Source: an uncultured Collinsella sp. (lineage in GTDB: Bacteria > Actinomycetota > Coriobacteriia > Coriobacteriales > Coriobacteriaceae). From it: 64,000 nt of DNA. Location: assembly GCA_900549745.1 (NCBI GenBank), contig URPJ01000006.1, positions 30,697 through 94,696 on the forward strand, read 5' to 3'. A program made the position numbers and the translations under genes. Positions 1-10,100 of the stretch are shown piece by piece; positions within the stretch are counted from its first letter, which is position 1, and each line of letters begins with the position of its first letter. The notes beneath the pieces are model-generated. The model was given only the letters and a program-made list of their open reading frames with translations, made no database searches and was not told where the DNA came from.

Positions 1-1616
1 TGTCCCAGGCGGGTTTTACCCCGCAGGAGATGATCGATGCGAACGTTGCCGTGAGCCGCGGGCGCGGGCAGCTTGCCGACCGCTTTTACGACCGCGTGAT
101 GTTTCCCATCTTTGACGAGCAGGGTCACAATATTGCCTTTGGCGGTCGTATTATGGGCGACGGCCAGCCTAAGTACCTCAATACCGCCGAGACGAGCGTG
201 TTTCATAAAAAACGAAACCTCTACGGTTTTAATTGGGCCAAGGAGTTTATCGTCGCGCAGGATACTGCCATCGTGGTGGAGGGCTATACCGACTGCATCG
301 CCTGTTGGGAGGCGGGGATTAAAAACGTTGTCGCTACGCTGGGCACCGCGCTCACGGAGCATCACGTCAAGACGCTCACTCGTTTTGCCAAGCGCATCGT
401 GTATATGTTTGACGGCGATGCCGCCGGTCAAAAGGCTGCTCGCCGTGCGATTCAGTTTATCGAGCAGGATTCTATGGACCTGCGCTGCGTGGTGCTGCCC
501 GACGGTAACGATCCCATGGAGTTCATCACGGCGCATGGTGGTGAGGCACTGCAGGCGCGCATCGACGCTGCCGAGCCGCTCATGGACTTCGTGTACCGTT
601 CGCTGCAGGAGTCGAGCGATATCACCACGCCGGGCGGTCGCGCCAAGGCGCTGGAGGACGCTCTCACGCTCATCTATCCGCTGCGCGATAGCTATATGAT
701 CGATACGTACTTTATCCAGATTGCCGATCTGCTGGGTTTGGATCTGGAGACGGTGCGCGCGAGCTCGGGTCGTGTGTTTCGCGATGTCGCCAAGCGCGAG
801 GATGCGGAACGACGTCGTGAGCAGAACTATGAGCGCCAGCGGGCACAGACTGAGCGGTCCGGTAGCGCGGGCGGTCGGGCGTCGGGTTCTCGCGATGCCG
901 GTCGCGGTGCTTGGGCATCGGGCGCGACGCCGCCGGTGTCCGCGCCGGTCGAAGAAGAGCCGTACGACTACGTCCCGCTCGATGCCTACGGCGCCGCGCC
1001 CGTGGAGGTCGTCGACGACCTGCCGCCGATCGATGTGCCTGATGGTATGGGCGCTGTGCCTGTGGCTGACGGTTCGGGCGCACCGGCTGCGGCGGCGCCG
1101 ATGGTTCTTACCGATCTTGAACGCAAGTCCTTGGCAGGGGAGCGCGAGCTGTTGACGATGCTCACGAGCTACCCCGACCTGTTCCGCACGTATGCCGACC
1201 GCATCTGCTCCATCGAGTGGGTTGACCCGCGTCACGAGTCCATTGCATGGGCCGTTCTGGCAACGCCGCCGGGAACCGATCCTGCAGCCTGCATGGATGC
1301 GGCGCGCTCAGTGTGTCCCGATGCGGCAACGCTTGTGAGTGCCGGGCGCATCTCCGCGACGAGCAAGCACCCCACCGAGACGAACATCGTGTTTATGCTT
1401 GATACGCTTGAGCTCTACACCATCAAGCGTCGCATGCGTGCCGCACAGGCCAAGCTGCGCCAGGACCGTTCACTCGATGATGAGGCCCGTCGCGCGCTAA
1501 CCATGCAGGCCGCGCAGGATTCGCAGCGTCAGCGCGAACTGCAAAAGTCAATCGGCGGCGTGGCGGACCCGTTCCGTTTGATTGGCCTGGAGGCCGCAGG
1601 CACCGAACAAGCCTAG
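1..1616 (+). CDS. dnaG: DNA primase DnaG, C-terminal part (5' end outside window)
   Basis: Makes the RNA primers for DNA replication at the fork, working with the replicative helicase. The reading frame is open from the first complete codon at position 3, so the zinc-binding N-terminus and part of the polymerase core lie before the window. Toprim motifs are visible: EGYTD at 279-293 and DGDAAG at 411-428, the acidic Mg-binding residues. After the core comes a long low-complexity linker rich in Arg, Gly, Ala and Pro (about 800-1100), then a C-terminal helical domain of the helicase-binding type. rpoD follows 110 bp downstream, matching the widespread dnaG-rpoD order. Identification is secure; only the linker is unusual in length. 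Confidence 0.96.
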   Translation, partial: SQAGFTPQEMIDANVAVSRGRGQLADRFYDRVMFPIFDEQGHNIAFGGRIMGDGQPKYLNTAETSVFHKKRNLYGFNWAKEFIVAQDTAIVVEGYTDCIACWEAGIKNVVATLGTALTEHHVKTLTRFAKRIVYMFDGDAAGQKAARRAIQFIEQDSMDLRCVVLPDGNDPMEFITAHGGEALQARIDAAEPLMDFVYRSLQESSDITTPGGRAKALEDALTLIYPLRDSYMIDTYFIQIADLLGLDLETVRASSGRVFRDVAKREDAERRREQNYERQRAQTERSGSAGGRASGSRDAGRGAWASGATPPVSAPVEEEPYDYVPLDAYGAAPVEVVDDLPPIDVPDGMGAVPVADGSGAPAAAAPMVLTDLERKSLAGERELLTMLTSYPDLFRTYADRICSIEWVDPRHESIAWAVLATPPGTDPAACMDAARSVCPDAATLVSAGRISATSKHPTETNIVFMLDTLELYTIKRRMRAAQAKLRQDRSLDDEARRALTMQAAQDSQRQRELQKSIGGVADPFRLIGLEAAGTEQA

Positions 1617-1726
1617 ATGTTGTGGTCAACCAGCGTATTTTCGCCTATATCCAGCCCTCTTTTTGGGTATAGACGTCAATGTGTGTGCTAAAGTATTGAG
1701 TCCTGTGGACTATGAAGGGAGAATCT

Positions 1727-3082
<1,356 letters not shown>

Positions 3083-3093
3083 TCAAGCAAGAG

Positions 3094-3127
3094 GCGCCCT
3101 CAAGCACATCCGCTTGAGGGCGCTTTC
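3094..3127 (+). terminator. Rho-independent terminator after rpoD
   Basis: A perfect 12-bp stem, GCGCCCTCAAGC at 3094-3105 pairing with 3112-3123 across a 6-nt loop, followed by a short T run. It ends the rpoD transcript. Confidence 0.85.
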
Positions 3128-3130
3128 ATG

Positions 3131-3186
3131 TAGTCGTTGGGGACGTTCTTGAATGACTGGTCGTTTAAGAACGTCCCCAATGACTA
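3131..3186. repeat. Intergenic palindrome with GGGGACGTTCTT arms
   Basis: Two 20-nt inverted arms (3131-3150 and 3167-3186) differ at one position and flank a 16-nt loop. The arm core is TTGGGGACGTTCTT. It sits just after a complete terminator and has no T run, so it is not needed for termination. It carries the GGGAC core seen in other intergenic palindromes of this window (near 23.4, 26.4, 34.2, 54.3 and 57.6 kb). I read it as an interspersed REP-like element. Confidence 0.7.
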
Positions 3187-3212
3187 GGTCGGAAAATTTC
3201 TTAAAAAAGTTC

Positions 3213-3240
3213 TTGCCCTGAGCTGATTCGTCCGTATAAT
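3213..3240 (+). promoter_or_regulatory. Promoter of tRNA-Asn
   Basis: TTGCCC (3213-3218) and a perfect TATAAT (3235-3240) are separated by 16 nt, 30 nt before the tRNA. This is a good sigma-70-type promoter. Confidence 0.75.
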
Positions 3241-3270
3241 AAACTTCGTTGCTTGAGAGCACGCACCTAT

Positions 3271-3345
3271 TCCTCGGTAGCTCAATGGTAGAGCACGCGG
3301 CTGTTAACCGCGCTGTTGTAGGTTCGAGTCCTACCCGGGGAGCCA
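3271..3345 (+). tRNA. tRNA-Asn (anticodon GTT)
   Basis: A complete cloverleaf can be folded. The acceptor stem TCCTCGG pairs with CCGGGGA, the anticodon stem CGCGG/CCGCG encloses the loop CTGTTAA with anticodon GTT, and the T arm is GTAGG-TTCGAGT-CCTAC. The CCA end is encoded. It has its own promoter and terminator and stands as a single unit. Confidence 0.97.
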
Positions 3346-3351
3346 GGTTGT

Positions 3352-3381
3352 AAAACCCGTCGCTTATGCGGCGGGTTTTTT
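3352..3381 (+). terminator. Terminator after tRNA-Asn
   Basis: The stem AAAACCCGTCGC/GCGGCGGGTTTT encloses a short TTAT loop and ends in six T residues. Confidence 0.85.
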
Positions 3382-3539
3382 CATGCCGCGATCGCTGTTC
3401 GCGAACGTTACCGTATCAACATTTCGTGTCGAGGATGTAATCCCGAGGCCCGCCACCTCAACATGGCGCGGTCGTTGTAGAATATTCCAATGATTGCTCC
3501 CACGAGATGGTGCCGCGAGCACCAGATAAGGAGATTCTT

Positions 3540-3896
3540 GTGTCTGAGACCATTAACGGCAGCCTGAGCGTCTCGAACGACGTTATTGCCGATATTGCCG
3601 GTTATGCCGCGATGACGTGCTATGGCGTCGTCGGTATGGCCGAACAGCTCCAGGGCGCCGAGAGCGTGCGCCTGCTTGCCGGTCAGCGCCTCCGCAAGGG
3701 CGTGCTTGTCTCCGCCGACGAGAACGGCCTTACGGTCGATCTTCACGTCGTGCTCGAGAACGGCGTCAACATGAAGTCCGTCTGCCACAATCTTTCGAGC
3801 TCCGTTGCCTTTACCCTGCAGGAGATCGCCCAGATCGATCCCGCCAGCCTTAAGATCGGCATCCATATCGACGCGCTCAAGAGCCGTCTGAACTAG
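3540..3896 (+). CDS. Asp23/Gls24 (YloU) family protein
   Basis: A 118-aa Asp23/Gls24-family protein, the group linked to cell-envelope stress and often paired with FakA-type genes. The start is GTG 3540, placed after AAGGAG at 3528-3533; earlier in-frame ATGs lack a ribosome site. The N-terminal ISxxVIxxIAGYAA-like segment and the VDLHVVLENG strand are typical of the family. It lies 27 bp before the DAK2-domain gene, matching the yloU-yloV pair of Bacillus. Its molecular role is not known precisely. A second family member lies at 49.8 kb beside nusB. Confidence 0.88.
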   Translation: MSETINGSLSVSNDVIADIAGYAAMTCYGVVGMAEQLQGAESVRLLAGQRLRKGVLVSADENGLTVDLHVVLENGVNMKSVCHNLSSSVAFTLQEIAQIDPASLKIGIHIDALKSRLN

Positions 3897-3923
3897 CATC
3901 CGAAAACGGAGATTCAAATACCC

Positions 3924-5585
3924 ATGATTGCAAAGACCATTCGCACCTGTTTTCCGATCGCTGCGGCTGCCGTTTCCGACAAGGCCGAGGAGATCAACAA
4001 GCTCAACGTCTTCCCCGTACCCGACGGCGACACCGGCACCAACATGTCGCTCACGCTCGCCTCGGTGACCAAGGAGCTTTCCGCCCTTCCCGCCGATGCC
4101 GATATGGAGGCCATCGCCGGCGCCATCACCCACGGCTCCCTGATGGGTGCCCGCGGTAACTCCGGAGTCATCACCTCGCAGATTCTGCGCGGCGTGGCCG
4201 AGGGTCTTGTCTCTGCCGACGAGCCTATTACGTCCGCCAACATTGCCTTCGCCTTCCGTCGTGCCGTCAAGGTTGCCTTCCAGGCTGTCCGCAAGCCCAT
4301 CGAGGGCACGATCCTCACGGTCCTGCGCGATGTCTCGACCAAGGCCGATGAGTGCGAGAAGAAGAAGTTCTCGGCCGAGGATGCGCTCGATGCTATCGTC
4401 GTCGAGGCGTACCAGTCCGTCGCCCGCACGCCCGACCTGCTGCCCGTTCTGAAGGAGAACGGCGTGGTCGACTCCGGCGCCTTTGGCTTCGCCATCTTCC
4501 TTGAGAACTTTGTGGCTGCAGCACTTGGCCGCAGCACCGTTGTCGAGGATTTCTCCGCCACGTTTGATTCCGCTGTCTCTGCCCGCGACGCGGCCCTTGG
4601 TCGCGTTGAGATCGAGGCCAACGACGATTGGGAGGGCTCGGAGTTCCGCTACTGCAACGAGTTCCTGTTTAAGGCCGACGCCCCGTTTGACGAGGACGAG
4701 TGCCTTAAGTTCCTGGGTTCCATGGGCGACTGCGAGCTTCTCGTGGGCGCCTATCCCGACTACAAGATCCATGTGCACTCCAACACCCCCAACCTGGTGC
4801 TCGAGCACATGCTGCAGCTCGGTCAGATCTATGAGGTCTTTATCCACAACATGGAGATGGAGGCCCACGACCGTACCGCCAAGATCCACGAGGATCAGGA
4901 AAAGGCCGCCGAGCCCGCCAAGGCGCTGGGCTTTGTCGCCGTTGCCGCCGGTTCGGGCGAGGCCGACATCCTCAAGTCCCTCGGCGTTGACGTGATCGTC
5001 TCGGGTGGCCAGACCATGAACCCCTCGACCGCCGATCTGCTGGGCGCCGTCGACCAGGTCAACGCGACCTCGGTCATCATCCTGCCCAACAACGGCAACA
5101 TCCGCATGGCTGCCGAGGCCGCTGCCTCTGCCTGCACCGATAAGAAGGTCGCCGTCGTTCCCACCAAGACCGTTCCCCAGGCGTTCTCCGCGCTGTTCGC
5201 CGTCCTGCCCGATTCCGAGCTCGAGGACGCCGTCGCCGCCATGGTCGACGCCATCAGCGAGGTCCGCGATGGCGAGGTCACCCGCGCCGTGCGCGATTCC
5301 AGCGCCTCGGACGGCTCTCCGATTCACTCCGGTGACGTCATGGGCATCATCGCCGGTTCCATCGACGTGGTCGGCTCCGATGTGAAACAGGTCACCCTCG
5401 ACTGCATCAACCGTATGCAGGAGGAAGAGGAAGGCGACGCGCTGACGATTCTGGCCGGCGAGGAGCTGTCCGACGAGGCCTTCCAGGAGATCGTCGACGC
5501 CATCGAGGAGGCTCAGCCCGACTTGGAGATTGATGCCCATCGTGGCGAGCAGCCGCTCTATCCCGTGATCTTCTCGATCGAGTAG
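3924..5585 (+). CDS. fakA: DAK2-domain fatty acid kinase FakA-like protein (YloV)
   Basis: Probable ATP-binding subunit of the fatty acid kinase, which phosphorylates FakB-bound fatty acids to acyl-phosphates for phospholipid synthesis. 553 aa, the usual family length. The N-terminal DAK2 domain has the Mg/ATP-binding loop VPDGDTGTNM near residue 32 and the GSLMGARGNSGV loop. A central region and a C-terminal DegV-like half follow, with HVHSN and the SGGQTMNPS segment. FakA is known in Gram-positive lipid recycling; in this organism the role is by homology. The gene follows YloU and precedes recG, the Bacillus-like order without the serine dehydratase genes. No fakB is in the window. Confidence 0.88.
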   Translation: MIAKTIRTCFPIAAAAVSDKAEEINKLNVFPVPDGDTGTNMSLTLASVTKELSALPADADMEAIAGAITHGSLMGARGNSGVITSQILRGVAEGLVSADEPITSANIAFAFRRAVKVAFQAVRKPIEGTILTVLRDVSTKADECEKKKFSAEDALDAIVVEAYQSVARTPDLLPVLKENGVVDSGAFGFAIFLENFVAAALGRSTVVEDFSATFDSAVSARDAALGRVEIEANDDWEGSEFRYCNEFLFKADAPFDEDECLKFLGSMGDCELLVGAYPDYKIHVHSNTPNLVLEHMLQLGQIYEVFIHNMEMEAHDRTAKIHEDQEKAAEPAKALGFVAVAAGSGEADILKSLGVDVIVSGGQTMNPSTADLLGAVDQVNATSVIILPNNGNIRMAAEAAASACTDKKVAVVPTKTVPQAFSALFAVLPDSELEDAVAAMVDAISEVRDGEVTRAVRDSSASDGSPIHSGDVMGIIAGSIDVVGSDVKQVTLDCINRMQEEEEGDALTILAGEELSDEAFQEIVDAIEEAQPDLEIDAHRGEQPLYPVIFSIE

Positions 5586-5595
5586 GCATCTGAGC

Positions 5596-7773
5596 ATGTC
5601 CGAGCTATGCTCCGTGCCGCGCGTCTCGGAGCGCTTTGCCCAGAGCAATGCGCTCGGCGAGGATATCGCGCGACTCAAATATGTTTCGGGTAAACGTGAG
5701 GAGGCCCTTCGCCGTCTGGGAATCCGGACGGTGGGGGACCTCCTTCTCCATATCCCGCATCGATATCTGGACTTTACCCGCTCATGGTCCATCGAGATGG
5801 CGCCCATCGGGACCGTGTGCACCATCGTTGCCACGGTCGACCGCATTGTTCAAAAGCAGCCTCGTCCGCGCATGCAGGTGACCGAGGTATCGCTCGTGGA
5901 TGACACGGGTGTGCTGCAGGTCGCCTTTTTCCGCCAGCCCTGGATTGCCCAGCAGCTTAAGCGGGGTGACCGTCTGGCCGTGATGGGTAAGGTCGAGTTT
6001 GCCTACGGCTTTAAGCAGATGGCCTCGCCGCATTTTGAAAAGCTTGAGGATGGTCGTGCCGCGGGTACCATTTTGCCGGTCCACTACGTAAGTGATGGCG
6101 TAAGCCAGGCATGGATGCGTCGCATTGTGAGCGGTGCTCTTGAGCTCGTCGGCAATCCCTTTGATCCCATTCCGGCACGCTTGCGCGTTAAGCGTCGCCT
6201 GATGAGCAACGCCCGTGCGCTTCGATCGATCCACTTTCCCTCGAGCATGGCCGAGCGCGATATCGCGCGCGCACGGCTGGCATACGAGGAGTGCCTCTAC
6301 CTGCAGCTGGCGCTGCGTCTGCGCAACGACGGCGGTCTGGTCGATGTGGTGCCCTATGCCCACACCGCGGGCGAGCACCTGGCCGCGCTCAAGCAGGCCC
6401 TGCCGTTTTCGCTGAGCGACGAGCAGGAGGCCGCATTCCAAGACATTCTGCACGACATGTGCGATGGCGGGCGCGTGATGAACCGCCTGCTGCTGGGCGA
6501 TGTCGGTACCGGTAAGACCGCCGTTGCCGCTTGCGCGCTGGCTGTGGCTGCCGATAGCGGTACGCAGGCCTGCGTTATGGCGCCCACGGGCGTGCTGGCG
6601 CGCCAATATGCCGATAAGACCGGCCCTCTGCTCTCGCAGGCCGGCATGTCCTGGGCACTTCTGACGGGTGCCACGCCGGCCGCAGAGCGCGAGCGCATCC
6701 ATGCACAGCTGGAATCGGGCGAGCTTGACGTGCTCTTTGGCACCCACGCGGTTCTTTCGGATAACGTTGCGTTCAAGCATCTGTCGCTCGTGGTCATCGA
6801 TGAACAGCACCGGTTTGGTGTGGGCCAACGCAACGCCCTGCGCGCGAAGGGGCCGGGTGCCGATCTGCTCGTTATGACGGCGACGCCCATCCCGCGTACG
6901 CTGGCGCTTTCGGTCTACGGCGATCTGGACACGAGCATCATTCGCCATCGGCCCGTCCCTGGTGCTGGCGTGACGACACGCGTGCTCACCGAGTCGAGCC
7001 GTGACCTCGCCTATGGCGCCATCCGCGAGGCGCATGAAAAGGGTCAGCAGGCCTACGTGATTTGTCCGCTCGTGGAGCCGAGTGACTCGGCCGATGAGCT
7101 GGAAGACGTGCCCGGTATTGCTCGCGACGACGAGGGCCGCGTAACCGTCCCCGTGCCGCTGCACGATACGGCAACCGAGCTCGACCGACTGCGTCTTGCG
7201 TTGCCGGGGCTTACCGTCGAGCGCCTTCACGGCCGCATGCCGGCGGGGGAGAAGGACCAGGTTATCGATGCCTTCAAGCGTGGCGAGATTGACGTGCTCG
7301 TCTCGACTACGGTGGTCGAGGTGGGCGTCGACGTGCCTAACGCCACCGTCATGGTCATCGAGAACGGCGAGCGCTTTGGATTGGCTGCCCTGCACCAGCT
7401 GCGCGGCCGCGTGGGCCGTGGCAGTGTGTCGGGCACGTGCCTGGTCATGACGCACTCCAAGGGCAACGGCGGCGCATCGGCGGCGCAAGACCGTCTCCAG
7501 TCGCTCGAAAAGACTTCGGACGGCTTTACGCTCGCCCAGATGGACCTGCGCCTGCGCCATGAAGGCGAGATCCTGGGTTATCGCCAGCATGGTGGTGTGA
7601 CCCTGCGCTTTGTCGACCTGGACGCCGACGAGGAGCTGATCGAGTGGGCCCATTTGGACGCGGTCGAGCTCTTGCGGTATGCTTGCAACCTTGACTCTGT
7701 GGCGACGCGTCCCTTGCGCGACGCGGTCGCCATGCGTTATCGACATATCTTTAAGGAGGTCAGCGGAGGATGA
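5596..7773 (+). CDS. recG: ATP-dependent DNA helicase RecG
   Basis: Branch-migration helicase that reverses stalled forks and processes Holliday junctions. 725 aa, normal length. The N-terminal wedge (OB-fold) domain is followed by the helicase core: Walker A GDVGTGKT, the RecG-type Walker B IDEQHRFGVGQR, motif III MTATPIPRT, and the C-terminal helicase motif QLRGRVGRG. It lies 10 bp after the fakA-like gene and overlaps rsmD by 4 nt (ATGA), indicating translational coupling. The ribosome site at the start is weak, so the exact first codon is less certain than the identity. Confidence 0.96.
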   Translation: MSELCSVPRVSERFAQSNALGEDIARLKYVSGKREEALRRLGIRTVGDLLLHIPHRYLDFTRSWSIEMAPIGTVCTIVATVDRIVQKQPRPRMQVTEVSLVDDTGVLQVAFFRQPWIAQQLKRGDRLAVMGKVEFAYGFKQMASPHFEKLEDGRAAGTILPVHYVSDGVSQAWMRRIVSGALELVGNPFDPIPARLRVKRRLMSNARALRSIHFPSSMAERDIARARLAYEECLYLQLALRLRNDGGLVDVVPYAHTAGEHLAALKQALPFSLSDEQEAAFQDILHDMCDGGRVMNRLLLGDVGTGKTAVAACALAVAADSGTQACVMAPTGVLARQYADKTGPLLSQAGMSWALLTGATPAAERERIHAQLESGELDVLFGTHAVLSDNVAFKHLSLVVIDEQHRFGVGQRNALRAKGPGADLLVMTATPIPRTLALSVYGDLDTSIIRHRPVPGAGVTTRVLTESSRDLAYGAIREAHEKGQQAYVICPLVEPSDSADELEDVPGIARDDEGRVTVPVPLHDTATELDRLRLALPGLTVERLHGRMPAGEKDQVIDAFKRGEIDVLVSTTVVEVGVDVPNATVMVIENGERFGLAALHQLRGRVGRGSVSGTCLVMTHSKGNGGASAAQDRLQSLEKTSDGFTLAQMDLRLRHEGEILGYRQHGGVTLRFVDLDADEELIEWAHLDAVELLRYACNLDSVATRPLRDAVAMRYRHIFKEVSGG

Positions 7774-8426
7774 GAATCATCGGCGGCGAATGGCGCGGTC
7801 GTAAGATCGAGGAGCCCCGTGGTCGCGATGTCACCCGCCCCACGACTGATCGCGTGCGCGAGGCGTGCGCATCTATGGTCATGTCGGCATTCGATTTCGA
7901 TTTGGACGAGGTTCGTGTGTTGGACGCCTTTGGCGGCTCCGGTGCCTTAGGGTTAGAGATGCTCTCTCGTGGGGCCCGCTCGCTCACGACGTTTGAGATC
8001 GATCGCAACGCCGCGCGGCTCATTACCAAGAATATCGAGTCGCTCTGCCATGACCGTGCGCGTTGGCGCGTGGTCACGGGCGACATGCTGACGAGTGCCT
8101 CACGCGGTCGTGTACCGGGCGGCCCCTTTGATCTGGTCCTGCTCGACCCGCCCTATGCTTTTGGTGCCGAGCCGGTCGAGGAACTGCTGCAGAATCTGGC
8201 CCAGCAGGGTCTGCTTGCGTCTGGCGCTTACGCCCTGTTTGAGCATGCCGCCGCCGATGCGGGCGCGCATCCGGCAGACTTTGAGACTGTACGTGAGAAG
8301 CGCTACGGCATTACCTCGGTCGACCTGCTCCGTTGGGTCGGCGATGACGATGGTGAGGGCGATAGCGCCGGCACCGATGCTGACAACAATGATGCCACGA
8401 CGTTTCAGGAGGACGCCCATGAATGA
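7770..8426 (+). CDS. rsmD: 16S rRNA (guanine(966)-N2)-methyltransferase RsmD
   Basis: Methylates G966 of 16S rRNA during 30S assembly, using S-adenosylmethionine. 218 aa. The SAM loop VLDAFGGSGALGLE is near residue 50 and the catalytic amino-methyltransferase motif LLDPPYAFG is near residue 125. The C-terminus has an extra acidic tail (DDDGEGDSAGTDADNND) beyond the usual end. It overlaps recG by 4 nt and the downstream coaD by 8 nt. The rsmD-coaD pair is a very common arrangement. Identity is clear from the DPPY motif plus this context. Confidence 0.94.
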   Translation: MRIIGGEWRGRKIEEPRGRDVTRPTTDRVREACASMVMSAFDFDLDEVRVLDAFGGSGALGLEMLSRGARSLTTFEIDRNAARLITKNIESLCHDRARWRVVTGDMLTSASRGRVPGGPFDLVLLDPPYAFGAEPVEELLQNLAQQGLLASGAYALFEHAAADAGAHPADFETVREKRYGITSVDLLRWVGDDDGEGDSAGTDADNNDATTFQEDAHE

Positions 8427-8916
8427 CACCATCAACCGCGTGATCGTCCCGGGCACCTTCGATCCCATCACGTTTGGCCATATCGATGTGATCCGCCGCG
8501 CCCGCCGCATCTTTCCCAGTGTGATCGTCGCTGTTGCAGAGTCGCAGGGTAAAAACGGTGTGGGCACCACGTTTATGCTCGATGAGCGCGTGGCGCTGGC
8601 CCGCGAGGCGCTCGGTGATATCGACGGCGTCGAAGTCCTGCCCTTTACCGGCCTCTTGGTCGACTTCGCTCGTGAGCAGGGGGCGGGGGCCGTGGTCAAG
8701 GGCCTGCGCGCCATGACCGACTTTGAGTATGAGCTGCAGCAGGCCGACCTCAATTATCGCTTGGATAGCGAGCTGGAGTCCATCTTTGTCATGAGTGCTC
8801 CGCAGTACGGTTACATCTCGAGCTCGGTCGTTCGCCAGATCGCCTCGCTCGGCAGCGATGTATCGACGTTTGTGCCGCCCAACGTGGTCGAAGCGCTCAG
8901 ACATCGCTTTTCGTGA
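8419..8916 (+). CDS. coaD: Phosphopantetheine adenylyltransferase CoaD
   Basis: Penultimate step of coenzyme A synthesis: transfers AMP from ATP to 4'-phosphopantetheine. Start at ATG 8419 with AGGAGG at 8408-8413, giving 165 aa; longer upstream readings run through rsmD and are rejected. The nucleotidyltransferase signature is present as PGTFDPITFGH with the family's GH, and the C-terminal ISSSVVR motif matches ISSTxxR. Cytosolic and hexameric in characterised homologues. It overlaps rsmD by 8 nt, so the two are probably coupled. Confidence 0.96.
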   Translation: MNDTINRVIVPGTFDPITFGHIDVIRRARRIFPSVIVAVAESQGKNGVGTTFMLDERVALAREALGDIDGVEVLPFTGLLVDFAREQGAGAVVKGLRAMTDFEYELQQADLNYRLDSELESIFVMSAPQYGYISSSVVRQIASLGSDVSTFVPPNVVEALRHRFS

Positions 8917-8940
8917 CGTTTTTTATTGCCTGGTGGCATG

Positions 8941-8949
8941 TGGTAAACT
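8941..8949 (+). promoter_or_regulatory. Extended -10 promoter for the coiled-coil/DUF177 genes
   Basis: TGGTAAACT matches a TGn extended -10 (TAAACT at 8944-8949). No well-spaced -35 is visible. The same hexamer occurs in the fruA promoter at 55.3 kb. Confidence 0.45.
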
Positions 8950-8984
8950 AGCACGATGATATGTTACCTATGAAAGGAGACCGG

Positions 8985-9482
8985 ATGCCGGGCGAGAATT
9001 TTCCTGGCGATAGGATCGTCAGCTTGGTCGATGAGCTCGAAGGGCTGATCGAGGAAGCCAAGCCGCCTTTCGGCAAGAACGCTCAGTTCAAGGTCATCGA
9101 CGCCGACGTGTTCTTCAACATCCTCGATGAGATCCGCATGAGCTATCCCGAGGAATGGCAGAAGTCCCGCCGTATCCTCAAAGAGCGCGAGGAGCTTATG
9201 GCTTCCGCCGCCGCTCAGGCCGATTCCATCATCGCCGATGCTCAGCAGCAGGCCCTCACCATTGCCGGTGAGCAGGAGATTGTCCGCCTTGCGCAGCAGC
9301 AGGCCGACGACATCCGCGATCGTGCCCAGCAGTACGAGCGCGAGACGCGTTATGCTGCCGAGGACTACGCAGAGCAGGTCTTTACGCACCTGGAGGAGAA
9401 CCTCAAGAGCCTGACCGGCACCGTTACCCGTTGCCGTCAGCAGCTCAACGAGGGTGCCGCCCAGCAGAATGGTCAGTGGTAA
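8985..9482 (+). CDS. Uncharacterised coiled-coil protein (ATP-synthase b-like helix)
   Basis: 165 aa. Start at ATG 8985 after AAAGGAGA (8973-8980). The first about 60 residues are globular (DRIVSLVDELEGLIEEAKPP, then VIDADVFFNILDEIR). The rest is a charged Ala/Gln/Glu-rich helix, likely a coiled coil, with repeated Gln pairs. It resembles the stalk helix of ATP synthase subunit b or DivIVA-like scaffolds, but it has no membrane segment and I cannot name a family function. It overlaps the next gene at TAATG and lies between coaD and the DUF177/rpmF pair. A cell-division or envelope-scaffold role is possible but unproven. Confidence 0.85.
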   Translation: MPGENFPGDRIVSLVDELEGLIEEAKPPFGKNAQFKVIDADVFFNILDEIRMSYPEEWQKSRRILKEREELMASAAAQADSIIADAQQQALTIAGEQEIVRLAQQQADDIRDRAQQYERETRYAAEDYAEQVFTHLEENLKSLTGTVTRCRQQLNEGAAQQNGQW

Positions 9483-10036
9483 TGGCTGAGTTCCCGAGCG
9501 TTACCGTCGATCTTTCCGAGCAGCTCGAGTTTCCTGGAGATTCGTTTCCGCTGACCGGTAAGGTCGATGTCGCCACCTACACGGTGGGCGAGAAGGAGTA
9601 CCAGCTACAGGACGGCATCGACTACGACGTTGTCTTTACCAATGCCGGTACCGGTGTCTTGCTCACGGGCATGGTCCGCGCGCACGCCACCGGTGAGTGC
9701 GACCGTTGCCTGGAGCCCGCCTCGTTTGATATCGCCGGAGAGATCGAGGAGTTCTACCTCTTTGAGGAGCCCGAGGATCCCGAGGCCTACGAGGACGGCT
9801 ACGAGCTCCTGGGTGAGGACCGCATCGTCGATCTGGGTGAGCCCATCAATGACGCGGTCGTTATGGACACGCCGTTTGTGGTGCTCTGCAAGCCCGATTG
9901 CCGTGGTCTGTGCCCCACCTGCGGTTGCAATCTCAACGTCGAGCAATGCGATTGCGCCGCCCAGGCAGAGGCAGAATGGGCCGCTGCCACGGAAAATCCA
10001 TTTGCAGCATTGAAGAATCTCAAGCTCGATGAGTAA
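9482..10036 (+). CDS. DUF177 (YceD-like) protein
   Basis: 184 aa. Start at ATG 9482, overlapping the previous stop as TAATG. DUF177 proteins are almost always encoded directly before rpmF and are linked to 23S rRNA accumulation and large-subunit biogenesis; that link is family knowledge. The sequence shows a CDRC pair in the middle (near residue 77) and a C-terminal cysteine cluster CKPDCRGLCPTCGCNLN, probably binding zinc. rpmF starts 64 bp downstream, as expected. Confidence 0.9.
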   Translation: MAEFPSVTVDLSEQLEFPGDSFPLTGKVDVATYTVGEKEYQLQDGIDYDVVFTNAGTGVLLTGMVRAHATGECDRCLEPASFDIAGEIEEFYLFEEPEDPEAYEDGYELLGEDRIVDLGEPINDAVVMDTPFVVLCKPDCRGLCPTCGCNLNVEQCDCAAQAEAEWAAATENPFAALKNLKLDE

Positions 10037-10041
10037 AACTG

Positions 10042-10050
10042 TGGTAGTAT
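10042..10050 (+). promoter_or_regulatory. Possible extended -10 promoter before rpmF
   Basis: TGGTAGTAT fits TGn plus TAGTAT and lies 50 nt before rpmF, directly after the DUF177 stop. The -35 is not convincing. Confidence 0.35.
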
Positions 10051-10100
10051 CGCTACTTGCGCGTAATCGCCACACTGGATAGTTCATAAGGAAGGTCACT

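Noticed and set aside
3408..5846. An 812-codon open frame on the minus strand across the Asp23 and FakA-like genes
   Set aside because: The same codon-bias artefact; the residues are Gly/Asp/Leu-rich without motifs and the plus-strand genes are clear.
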